Origin: Planctomycetota bacterium
GTDB taxonomy: Bacteria > Planctomycetota > UBA1135 > UBA2386
Length of the DNA stretch: 50,747 nt
Reading direction: 5' to 3'
Assembly (NCBI GenBank): GCA_016235155.1
Contig: JACRLW010000036.1
Span: 1 to 50,747 of the forward strand
Part shown: in pieces, positions 16,536-24,811 of the stretch
Layout: each line of letters begins with the position of its first letter
How positions within the stretch are numbered: the first letter of the stretch is position 1
Translations under genes and position numbers: made by a program
The notes under the pieces: generated by a model
Database searches by the model: none
What the model saw: only the letters and a program-made list of their open reading frames with translations
Told to the model about the DNA's origin: nothing

Positions 16536-17527
16536 GCTCCGACCCGCTCTCGATCGACGTCCTCCGCCGCGAGAGCTGGCCGCTTCGCGCAGTGTTCGCG
16601 ATCTCGCGCGGCGCGCGCACGCACGCGAACGTGCTCTACCTGCGACTCGCGCGCGGCGGCTCGCTCGGCCACGCGGAGTGCACGCCGTACCGCCACTACG
16701 GCGAGACCTTCGACTCGGTCGAAGCGCAGATCCGCGCGGCGGCGTCTGCACTCGGTGCGCGCGGCGGCCGCGCGGAACTCCAGTCGGTCCTTCCCGCGGG
16801 CGCCGCCCGCAACGCCGTCGACTGCGCGTTGTGGGACCTCGACTGCAAGGCGCGCGCGATCCGCTTCTGGCAGCTCGCCGGACGCGCGCGGCCGTCGCCC
16901 GCGACGACGGTCGAGACGATCGTCATCGATACGCCGGACGCGATGCGCGCCGCGGCCGCGCGCGCGGCGCACCGGCCCGTGCTCAAGGTGAAGCTCGACG
17001 CGCAGGACGTCCTCGCGCGCGTGCGCGCCGTCCGCGAGGGTGCTCCGCGCAGCGTGCTCGTCGTCGACGCGAACGAAGCCTGGACGATCGCCCAGCTCGC
17101 GAGCGTCGCCGCCCCCTTGCGCGAGCTCAGTGTCGCGATGATCGAGCAGCCATTGCCGGCGCACGCCGACGCCGAGCTCGAATCGTTCCGCTCGCCGGTG
17201 CCGCTCTGCGCCGACGAGTCCTGTCACGTCCGCGCCGACCTCGAACGCTGCGCGTCCCGCTACGCGATGGTGAACGTGAAGCTCGACAAGACCGGCGGAC
17301 TGACCGAGGCGCTCGCGCTGGTCGATGCCGCGCGCGCGCGAGGGCTGTCCGTGATGGTCGGCTGCATGCTCGGCACCTCGCTCGCGATGGCGCCCGCGAC
17401 CCTGATCGCCCCGGACGCGGACTTCGTCGACCTCGACGGCCCGCTGTGGATGGCCGCGGACCGCGCGCCGGGGCTGGAGATCGTCGACAGCAAGGTCGGA
17501 CTGCCGGCGCCCGAGTTGTTCGGTTGA
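16532..17527 (+). CDS. dgcA: N-acetyl-D-glutamate racemase DgcA (enolase superfamily)
   Basis: This 331-residue protein of the dipeptide-epimerase/DgcA branch of the enolase superfamily shows the catalytic set: KxK at 152-154 (LKVKLD), metal ligands Asp179 (VVDANEAW), Glu205 (MIEQPLP) and Asp228 (CADES), and the second base Lys250 (VNVKLDKTGG). The reaction would be racemisation of N-acetyl-D-glutamate to the L form, which feeds arginine synthesis or deacetylation. A plain L-Ala-D/L-Glu epimerase is the alternative, but the coupled dgcN favours DgcA. Start ATG at 16532 lies inside the dgcN stop. Confidence 0.86.
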   Translation: MSSDPLSIDVLRRESWPLRAVFAISRGARTHANVLYLRLARGGSLGHAECTPYRHYGETFDSVEAQIRAAASALGARGGRAELQSVLPAGAARNAVDCALWDLDCKARAIRFWQLAGRARPSPATTVETIVIDTPDAMRAAAARAAHRPVLKVKLDAQDVLARVRAVREGAPRSVLVVDANEAWTIAQLASVAAPLRELSVAMIEQPLPAHADAELESFRSPVPLCADESCHVRADLERCASRYAMVNVKLDKTGGLTEALALVDAARARGLSVMVGCMLGTSLAMAPATLIAPDADFVDLDGPLWMAADRAPGLEIVDSKVGLPAPELFG

Positions 17528-17574
17528 GCGCGGGCCTGGGCGATCCGCCCGGTTCTCGGCCGAAACGACGCGGC

Positions 17575-17580
17575 TACGCT
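17575..17580 (+). promoter_or_regulatory. -10-like TACGCT box, 7 nt before the start codon
   Basis: TACGCT follows GGC and is 7 bases from the ATG at 17588, the same spacing as at feoA. No Shine-Dalgarno sequence is seen between them. Confidence 0.4.
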
Positions 17581-17587
17581 GCGGACG

Positions 17588-19480
17588 ATGCAGGTCCTCC
17601 TCGCGCTCGCTTCGGCTCTCGTCGCCGCCGCCGCACCTCAGGACAGCACGGTGCACACGCGGCGCGCCGGCGTCGCCAGGCTCGCCGACGGCAAGCCCTG
17701 GTCGCGCGCCACGGTGATCGCGCGCGAACGTGAGATCCCGTACGCCGCCGAAGTCGACGAAGTGCGCGCTTCCACGGACGACGCCGGACGCTTCGCGCTC
17801 GATCTGCTCGAAGGGCGCGAGTACGCGGTCTGGTGCGAGGCTCCCGCGGGCGATGGCCGCGCCCTCGTCTCGAGCGAGGTCGTGCTCGCGCCGTCGCTCG
17901 GCCGCATCGATCTCACCGCTGAACCCGGGCCACGGGGAGCGCAGCGCATCAAGCTGGAGGGCTTCCCGCAGGAACTCCTCGCGACCGCGCGCGCGACGCT
18001 CCGCGAGAGCCTGATCTCGCGTGTCACCGTGGTCGTGGTTCGCGATGGCGCGCTCGTCTTGCCGCCGCGGCCGGCCGGCGCAGCGACTCTCGACCTGATC
18101 GCGGCGGACGGCCGGCCGCTGCTCTTCACCGAACTCCCCGACGCGAACGGCGATCACGTCCTCGGCGCAAGTGCGCCGCGCTCCGTCCGCGTGCGCGTCG
18201 CCGCCATCGAAGGCGACCGGCCGTTTCCCGCGTCACGGCTGGTCTGTCTCCGCGCCGGCGTGATGTTCGACCTCGCGCACACGGACGATCAAGGCCTCGC
18301 GGTCCTCGACCTCGCGTTTGGCTTCCCCTCGATCGACGGAGTCCAGCCGGACTGGAACGGCTTCCCAGAGAACCTCGCCGCGATCGTCCCGGGGCGACAG
18401 CTCGGCCTCGTGAGTTGCGATGAGGCGCCGTTGCGGGACGCGGCGCAACTCGCCGCCGACGAGGACGTGCACGCATCCTGCCGTCCTCCGGAATCCCAGT
18501 GCCGCCTGCGCCGCGTGCGCCTGCTCGCCGGCGGCAAGCCGCTGCGCGGAGTGCTCGCCTCGGTCGTCGTCACCGCCTGGCACGAATCGGAAGCGGACGC
18601 CCTGGTCGGCGTCGGTTCGGCGCTCGCGATGCGCACCGATGCCGAGGGAACGCTCGACGTCGCCGGTCTGCGCGACGCCGACGACGGCGTTTCGCTCCAA
18701 GTCGACCAAGCGCTGCGCGCGGCCGTCCCCGCCGGTTGGCTCGACGGCGTCGCGGCCTGGTTGCCTCTGCCCCTACCCGCCGCAAGCGACGCAGAGGAAG
18801 TCACGATCGATGTCATCCGCGACCTGCGGCGCGTCGAGTTCTCCGTCCTGGCGGCGGCCGACCGCGCGCCGGTCGAAGGCGCGACGCTGATGCTGGGCAA
18901 CCCCGACGGTCATGACGACGGCGCGTCCCTGACCACCGACCGCCTCGGGCGCGTCCGCACGCTGCTGCCGCGCCGACTCGACGCACCGCTCGCCGCCGGC
19001 GTCCTCGATGCGCGGGGCTGGCGCTTCGTCGCACTCGACGCCGGATGCCTGAACGGCGACGACGCGAAGGCCGCCGTCATCGAGTTACCGCTGCATTCGA
19101 CGTCGCGGCTGCGCATCGTTCCGCACCTCGCGGCAGGGGTGGTGCGCAACGTCCCCTTCGCCGTGAGCGTCGGCACCGGCCACCTGCCGCCGGTCGGCGA
19201 AGGCGGCGATGTCGTGTCGGTCGAAGACGGCGTCCGAAACGGCCGGACGATCTTCCGTGAGCTCGGTCCAGGCGCCGCGCAGTGCTTCGCGTCGCGCTTC
19301 GCGATCGGCGGCACATCGCACGACGCCGACCTGATCGTCCATCTGCCCGCGATCCCCGGGACGTGGACGATCTCCGTCTCGGCGATGCAGGACGACGCGC
19401 TGTGGTCCACCTGGACGGAGTACCGGAACGAGGGCCGAGTCGATCTCGAGACCTTCGAAGTCGAACTCGTGCGCCGCTGA
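17588..19480 (+). CDS. Secreted protein with carboxypeptidase-regulatory-like folds
   Basis: This 630-residue exported protein has an N-terminal signal MQVLLALASALVAAAAPQDS. It shows repeated beta-sandwich-like segments with the pattern of a conserved small core followed by a D-x-x-G-x-F/L strand: STDDAGRFALDLLEGREYAV, HTDDQGLAVLDLAFG, RTDAEGTLDVAGLRDAD and TTDRLGRVRTLLPRRL. These resemble CarboxypepD_reg-like domains of large secreted planctomycetal proteins. No catalytic motif is visible. It is a single gene between dgcA and a ParA-like ATPase, with 60 bases upstream. Function unknown. Confidence 0.72.
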   Translation: MQVLLALASALVAAAAPQDSTVHTRRAGVARLADGKPWSRATVIAREREIPYAAEVDEVRASTDDAGRFALDLLEGREYAVWCEAPAGDGRALVSSEVVLAPSLGRIDLTAEPGPRGAQRIKLEGFPQELLATARATLRESLISRVTVVVVRDGALVLPPRPAGAATLDLIAADGRPLLFTELPDANGDHVLGASAPRSVRVRVAAIEGDRPFPASRLVCLRAGVMFDLAHTDDQGLAVLDLAFGFPSIDGVQPDWNGFPENLAAIVPGRQLGLVSCDEAPLRDAAQLAADEDVHASCRPPESQCRLRRVRLLAGGKPLRGVLASVVVTAWHESEADALVGVGSALAMRTDAEGTLDVAGLRDADDGVSLQVDQALRAAVPAGWLDGVAAWLPLPLPAASDAEEVTIDVIRDLRRVEFSVLAAADRAPVEGATLMLGNPDGHDDGASLTTDRLGRVRTLLPRRLDAPLAAGVLDARGWRFVALDAGCLNGDDAKAAVIELPLHSTSRLRIVPHLAAGVVRNVPFAVSVGTGHLPPVGEGGDVVSVEDGVRNGRTIFRELGPGAAQCFASRFAIGGTSHDADLIVHLPAIPGTWTISVSAMQDDALWSTWTEYRNEGRVDLETFEVELVRR

Positions 19481-19649
19481 ACCTCGCCACGGTCCTTGCG
19501 CTCGGACCCACGCCGCGCTTTCCTCCGACGTCCATCGCGAGGCCGGTCAGGGCGTTCGCGAACACGAGACCGATGCAGGGCATGGGTTGGGCGCAAGATC
19601 ACGCGGCGCAGACCGCGAACGGAAGTCCAGGCGCGGAGCGGAGGCTCAC

Positions 19650-20606
19650 GTGCTGAGGCGCTCCCCCTTCGGCGCTCCTGCCGATCCGCAGCCGAACAGC
19701 AAGCGCAGCGCGCTCGGCCCGCGCGGCCACAACGTGTTCGAGCGGCTGTTCGGACATGCGCATCCTGCGCCTCCGCCCGCGGCGCTGCGCGAGGCGCCGA
19801 TCGTCGCGATCGCGAGCGGCAAGGGCGGCACCGGGAAGTCCTTCCTCGCGACGAGCCTCGCCGTCCTCCTCCACGCGCGCGCGTTGCGCACGGCGATCGT
19901 CGACTGCGACTTCGGCCTCGCCTGCGACCATCTGCTGCTCGGCGTGAAGCCGGCGCTCCACCTGCAGCACGTGCTCCAGCGCCGCGCGCGCGTGGACGAG
20001 ATCCTGGTCGCGACGCCGCACGGCCCCACCCTGGTGCCGGGCGCGGCAGGAGTGCGGCAGATGGCGCGCCTCACCGATGCCGAGCTCGAGGCCTTCGGCA
20101 AGGCGCTCGCGACGCTGGCGGCGACCTACGACGCGATCCTCCTCGACGTCGGCGCGGGCCTCTCGCCGCAGAACGTGCTCACCTGCTGCGCCGCCGACTT
20201 CGTCGTGCTCGTCACGCAGCCCGAGATCGCCGCGCTCACCGACGCGTACGCCGTGATCAAGACGCTCGCCGCGCTCGGCGCGTGCAAGCGGGTCGGCGTC
20301 GTCGTCAACCGGGTGCTCGAGCCGGGGCATGGTGCTGCGACCTTCGAGAAGTTGCGCGACGTCGCGGCGCGCCACACGAGCCTCGAGCTCTGCGACCTCG
20401 GCTCCGTGCCGGACGACCCGCTCGTCACGCAACGCCGCCTGGGCCAGCCGCCGCTCTGCGTGACCGAACCGCGCAGCCCCACGGTCCATGCGCTCGTCGA
20501 GATCCGCGACCGGCTGGCGGAACTCGCCGGTCCGTTCCGCGCCCGCGACCGCGCGGCGGGTGAGGACGTCGCGGCGCGCTTCGCGGAGTTCCAGCGCGTG
20601 GTGTGA
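19650..20606 (+). CDS. MinD/ParA-like P-loop ATPase
   Basis: This 318-residue deviant-Walker ATPase has KGGTGKS at 58-64 with the signature first lysine, the A' motif DCDFGLACDHLLLG at 85-98, and the switch II region DAILLDVGAGLSP. It is most like MinD/FlhG proteins that cycle ATP-dependent dimers on membranes or pole markers. The 50-residue N-terminal extension lacks the FlhG DQAxxLR motif. GTG at 19650 is chosen because GGAGG sits five bases before it. No flagellar, min or partition partner is adjacent, so the cargo is unknown. Confidence 0.85.
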   Translation: MLRRSPFGAPADPQPNSKRSALGPRGHNVFERLFGHAHPAPPPAALREAPIVAIASGKGGTGKSFLATSLAVLLHARALRTAIVDCDFGLACDHLLLGVKPALHLQHVLQRRARVDEILVATPHGPTLVPGAAGVRQMARLTDAELEAFGKALATLAATYDAILLDVGAGLSPQNVLTCCAADFVVLVTQPEIAALTDAYAVIKTLAALGACKRVGVVVNRVLEPGHGAATFEKLRDVAARHTSLELCDLGSVPDDPLVTQRRLGQPPLCVTEPRSPTVHALVEIRDRLAELAGPFRARDRAAGEDVAARFAEFQRVV

Positions 20607-20623
20607 GGCGCGGGTCGGGCCGG

Positions 20624-20678
20624 ACCTGTCCTTCGGCCAAGGCCCGATTCCGGCGAACCTGTCCTTGACAGAAGGACA
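20624..20678 (+). repeat. Two copies of a short hairpin element upstream of the broken ATPase
   Basis: ACCTGTCCTT occurs at 20624-20633 and again at 20657-20666. The second copy forms a perfect inverted repeat TGTCCTT-5-AAGGACA (20660-20678). The first has the same arm and 5-base loop but a degraded right arm (AAGGCCC). The intact hairpin ends 23 bases before the ATG at 20702. Confidence 0.55.
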
Positions 20679-20701
20679 CCTGGACCAGACCGTCCCAGCG
20701 C

Positions 20702-22106
20702 ATGGCCATCCATCCGGTCCTGGTCGAGAAGCTCGAAGCCGCGTTGCGCGCGGAGTCGACCCGGGGCCGCGCGGCGAAGCGCCGGACCGATCGCGATGCC
20801 CGACTGCCCGAGGTGCAGGACAAGGTGCACGCCGTGATCGGCATGCGCCGCGCAGGGAAGACGACCTTCCTCCATCAGATGCTCGCCGAGAACCGCGCCG
20901 AGCACGCCGCCAAACGCTCCTTCTACCTGAGCTTCGACGACGACCGCGTCGCCGGCCTCTCGGTCGACCAACTCGACGCCTTGCGAACGCTCCTTCTACC
21001 TGAGCTTCGACGACGACCGCCTCGCCGGCCTCTCGGTCGACCAACTCGACGCCTTGCTCGAGGAGTACTTCCGCCGCCACCCCACCCTCCGTTCGCACGA
21101 ACGCGTCCTCTGGCTCCTCGACGAGATCCACCTCGTCCCTGGCTGGGATCGCTTCGCGCGGCGCGTCCTCGACACCGAGAGCGTCGATCTCGTCGTCTCC
21201 GGCTCGTCCGCGCGGATGCTCTCGCGCGAGGTGCACAGCTCGTTACGCGGCCGCGGCATCGCGACCGTGATCCGTCCGTTCAGCTTCCGCGAGTTCCTCC
21301 GCCACCGCGACGAGGAGCCGCCCCGCAGTCCGAAGCGCGCGACGGCCGCCGAACGATCGCTGCTCGAGAAGCGGCTGCGCGAGTACCTCGTGTCGGGCGG
21401 CTTCCCAGAGACGCTCGACCTCGCGCCGGCCCTGCGCATCGAGATGCTCCAAGGCTACGTCGACACGGTGCTGTTCCGCGACGTCGTCGAGCGCCACGCC
21501 GTCTCGCAGGTCGCGGCACTGCGCTGGCTCGTGCGCTTCTGCCTGCGCAATCCGGCCGGTGCGGTCAGCGTCCATCGCCTCCACCAGGGTTTGAAGGCGC
21601 AAGGCCTGGGCGTCGCGAAGGACGCGGTCCACGCGATGCTCGGCCATCTCCTCGACGCGTTCCTGTTCAGCGCCGTGCCGCTCGCGACGGAGTCCGAGCG
21701 GCAGCGCAACTCGAACCCGCGCAAGCTCTATCCCCAGGACCCCGGCCTCATCCGCGCCTTCGACGCGAGCGGCCGAAGCAACGTCGGTCACGCGCTCGAG
21801 ACCGCGGTCGCCAATGAACTCGAGCGCCGCGGCGCCGAACTCGCATACGTGAAGACCTCCGGCGGCCACGAGGTCGACTTCCTCGCGCGCTTCCGCGACG
21901 GTCACGAGGAACTCGTCCAGGTCTGCGCCGATGCGTCGGCAGACGACACGCTCGCGAGAGAGTTGCGCGCGCTGACCGCGGCGTCCGCGCTGCATCCGCG
22001 CGCGACACGACGACTGATCGTGCTCGAGCGCTCGCGCGGCGCGACCGCCGAGGGCGTCACGGTCCAGCTCGCCCACGAGTGGCTGCTCGACGCTCGAGCG
22101 AAGTGA
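20702..22106 (+). pseudogene. AAA_14/DUF4143 ATPase broken by a 73-bp tandem duplication
   Basis: The first frame from ATG 20702 gives VHAVIGMRRAGKTTFLHQML with Walker A GMRRAGKT, then AKRSFYLSFDDDRVAGL. A 73-base segment (20913-20985) is repeated at 20986-21058 with one internal mismatch. Because 73 is not a multiple of three, the frame shifts. The rest of the protein, from LEEYFRRHPTLRSHERV, continues in another frame with Walker B WLLDEIHLVPGWD and a DUF4143 core GGHEVDFLARFRDGHEELVQV. Removing one copy gives a clean 443-residue protein. The gene is either a recent pseudogene, switchable by slippage, or an assembly artefact. Confidence 0.85.
20913..21058 (+). repeat. 73-bp direct tandem duplication inside the ATPase gene
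   Basis: Copy 1 is 20913-20985 and copy 2 is 20986-21058. They differ by g20948/c21021 (Val versus Leu codon) and at the final base. The unit length adds one base modulo three and so breaks the reading frame exactly at the junction. Confidence 0.95.
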
Positions 22107-22184
22107 CCGCGACGCGGCGGGGATCGTCGACTTGCGGAATCCACCTGGGTTCCGCGCGCCGCTCCGCGCTGGAAGGGACCGGAC

Positions 22185-22190
22185 TAGACT
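22185..22190 (+). promoter_or_regulatory. -10-like TAGACT box, 9 nt before the kinase start
   Basis: TAGACT precedes the kinase ATG at 22200 by 9 bases, followed by CCC. The identical hexamer is found before the ATPase at 39185. Confidence 0.4.
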
Positions 22191-22199
22191 CCCTTCGCC

Positions 22200-24761
22200 A
22201 TGCCGAACGATCCCGACGACCTGCTGATCGCCTACGTGCGCGAGGCCTTGCTCGCGCGCGAGCGCGGCGAGGTGGTCGACGTCGCGAAGCTGTGCGCGGC
22301 GGATCCCGAGCTCGCGCCGGCGGTGGCGGAGGTGCTCGGGCTGCGGGGTGGCTTGCGCGACGGCGCGCGCGCGGCGGAGCGGACCGATCGCGATCTCGGA
22401 CGCGTGCTCGGCGGGCGCTATCGACTGACCGCGCGGCTCGGGCGCGGAGCGATGGGCGCGGTGTTCGCCGCGCACGACCGCGAGCTCGATCGCGAAGTCG
22501 CGGTCAAGCTGTTCGACACGCTCGGCGTGCCGTCCGCGAGCGACGAGGAGCGCTTCGAGCGCGAGGCGAAGGCGCTCGCCGCGCTCGACCACCGCGGGGT
22601 CGTCGCGATCTTCGACCGCGGGCGCAGCGAGGACGGCACGCGCTTCCTCGTGATGGAACGGTTGCGTGGTGCATCGCTCGCCGGCTTGCTGCGATGCGCG
22701 GCGGATTCGCCGCCGCCCGAATCCGACTTCGGGAGCTGGCTCGCCGTGGCACTCGACGCCCCTGAACCGCCGGCCTGCGAGTCGAACTGGCTCCGCAGCG
22801 CCGCGCGTTGGTGCGCGCAGGTTGCGGACGGTCTCGCCGCGGCGCACGCGATCGGCATCCTGCATCGCGACGTCAAGCCGTCGAACGTGTTCGTCACGCA
22901 GGACGGCGACGCCGTGCTGCTCGACTTCGGCATCGCCGCGCGCGACGGCGACCCGGCGCTGACCGCCGGCGACTCGACTCTCGGCACGCCGTGGTACATG
23001 GCGCCCGAACAGGTCGACCGCGCGCGGCGCACGGGTCCGGCGATCGACGTCTACGGGCTCAGCGCGACGCTCTACCACCTGGTCACGGGACGCGCCCCGT
23101 ACGACGGCGATGCGCTCGCGGTGCTCGCGGCACTGCCGCACGTCGATCCCGTGCCGGCGTCGCGCGCACGGCGCGATCTGCCGCGCGATCTCGGCGCGAT
23201 CGTCGAGCGCGGCATGGAGCGCGATCCGTCACGGCGCTACCTCGACGCGCGTGAACTCGGCGACGAACTCACCGCGTTCCTCGCCCATCGCCGCGTGCGC
23301 GCGCGGCCGATCGGCGGGATGCGGCGCACGCTGCGCCTCGCCCGTCGCCATCCGGCTCGGACGAGTGCCTTCGCGGCCTCGATGCTCGCGCTGGTCCTCC
23401 TCGGCGTCGCGTGGCCGCTCTGGCGCGAGAGCCGTGCGCAGGAGCTCGCCGTCGAGCGAGACGATCTGCTGCGCACGATGCCGGCCCTGATCGCCATCGA
23501 CGGCCAGTCCGACGCGCCGCTCGTGCACGAACTCGCTCCAGGTGGCGCCGCGCTCGGCGCGCTCGACCGCCTCCTCGCGATCGACCCCGGCGATCTCCCC
23601 CACCGGCTCTGGCGCGCGGTGCTTCGCCTCGACCGTTCCGAACGCGATCTCGCCCGGCAGGACCTCGACGAACTCGTCGCGCGTGCCGGCTCGTCGGCCT
23701 TCACGCGCGCTCTCGCGCAGCGTTATCTCGCGCTTGGCAGCGCGACCGCGACGACGGACGGCGACGGCACGCCGTTGCCCGCACCGGTCACCGACTTCGA
23801 CCGCTTCCTCGCCGCGTTCGACGAGCTGCGCAATCGCCATCGTGACGGCGCAGCCCAGCGCGCCGACGACCATCTCGCCGCGTGCGCCGATCGCTACCTC
23901 CCCGCGCGCGATCTGCGCCTGATCGCGCTCGTCGAGCGCGGCGACGTCGAACAACGCCGTGAGTGCTTCCAGGCCGCAGCCGACCTCGCCCTCGAACTCG
24001 AAGGCCGCTACGGCCATCCGACGGCGCGCACGCTCGCGATGCGCGGCGCCGCGCTGCTCGCGTTGCGTCGCGTCGAGGAGGCGCGCGGACTGCTCGAGGC
24101 CGCCGACCGCCTGCGTCCCGATCGCCACGGAACGCTTCACAACCTCGGCATGTGCTATCGCCGGCTCGGTCGGCTCGACGACGCAATCGCAGCGCTCGAA
24201 CGCGCACACGCGCTGCGACCGACGGTGTGGAACACGCCGTACATGCTCGCGCTCGCGCACAAGGACCGCGGCGACTGGAACCGCGCGAACGCCGTCGCGG
24301 ATGCCCTCGACGCCGTGGAGATCCCGGCCGCGCACGCCTGGCGTCGTCCTGAACTCCGGGCGACCATCGCGTTGCGCTTCGCGATCGACACGCGCGCGAA
24401 CGACGCCACCGCGGCGCGCGCAGCGGCGCAGGAGGCACAACGACACTTCGAAGCGGCGGCCGCGCTGGCACCGGCGGCGCGTGCGAACGACCTGCGCATC
24501 CGGGCGCGGTCCGCGGCGTCGTTCGCGGGCGTCCGACCGGCCGCCGCACTTCCCGACTTCCTCCTCGCCCTGCGGCGCGAGCCGGACGATCCGTACCAGA
24601 TCTCGAATCTCGCGTCGCTCTTGCCCGACGCGGGGATCGAAGCGAGCGCGGTCGCGAACCTGCGCGCGTGGCTGCGCGCGCTGTCGATCGCCCTTGCCGA
24701 GGGCGATCCGGCGCTCCAATCACGCGAGCGCGACACCGACTCGCGTGAACGCAAACGCTGA
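22200..24761 (+). CDS. Ser/Thr protein kinase with C-terminal TPR-like repeats
   Basis: This 853-residue Hanks-type kinase has a Gly-rich loop LGRGAMGAVF (80-89), Lys103 in AVKLF, the catalytic loop HRDVKPSN (222-229), DFGIA (242-246) and the activation-segment GTPWYMAPEQ. A transmembrane helix follows the kinase domain (about residues 388-406, ASMLALVLLGVAWPLW). The outer part holds TPR-like helical repeats, clearest in RHGTLHNLGMCYRRLGRLDD and the A/L-rich helices around it. It would sense from outside the membrane and phosphorylate cytosolic proteins. Downstream are a secreted protein and an ECF sigma gene on the same strand, a possible signalling unit. Confidence 0.93.
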   Translation: MPNDPDDLLIAYVREALLARERGEVVDVAKLCAADPELAPAVAEVLGLRGGLRDGARAAERTDRDLGRVLGGRYRLTARLGRGAMGAVFAAHDRELDREVAVKLFDTLGVPSASDEERFEREAKALAALDHRGVVAIFDRGRSEDGTRFLVMERLRGASLAGLLRCAADSPPPESDFGSWLAVALDAPEPPACESNWLRSAARWCAQVADGLAAAHAIGILHRDVKPSNVFVTQDGDAVLLDFGIAARDGDPALTAGDSTLGTPWYMAPEQVDRARRTGPAIDVYGLSATLYHLVTGRAPYDGDALAVLAALPHVDPVPASRARRDLPRDLGAIVERGMERDPSRRYLDARELGDELTAFLAHRRVRARPIGGMRRTLRLARRHPARTSAFAASMLALVLLGVAWPLWRESRAQELAVERDDLLRTMPALIAIDGQSDAPLVHELAPGGAALGALDRLLAIDPGDLPHRLWRAVLRLDRSERDLARQDLDELVARAGSSAFTRALAQRYLALGSATATTDGDGTPLPAPVTDFDRFLAAFDELRNRHRDGAAQRADDHLAACADRYLPARDLRLIALVERGDVEQRRECFQAAADLALELEGRYGHPTARTLAMRGAALLALRRVEEARGLLEAADRLRPDRHGTLHNLGMCYRRLGRLDDAIAALERAHALRPTVWNTPYMLALAHKDRGDWNRANAVADALDAVEIPAAHAWRRPELRATIALRFAIDTRANDATAARAAAQEAQRHFEAAAALAPAARANDLRIRARSAASFAGVRPAAALPDFLLALRREPDDPYQISNLASLLPDAGIEASAVANLRAWLRALSIALAEGDPALQSRERDTDSRERKR

Positions 24762-24786
24762 TCGCGGCTTCGAACTACCATCCTGA

Positions 24787-24795
24787 CCCGTTCCC
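24787..24795 (+). promoter_or_regulatory. CCCGTTCCC element upstream of a secreted-protein gene
   Basis: CCCGTTCCC lies 16 bases before the ATG at 24812. The same or near-same nonamer precedes secreted-protein genes starting at 27782 (CCCATTCCC) and 31739 (CCCGTTCCC) on the other strand. Role unknown. Confidence 0.3.
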
Positions 24796-24811
24796 ATCGA
24801 TCGGAGCGACC

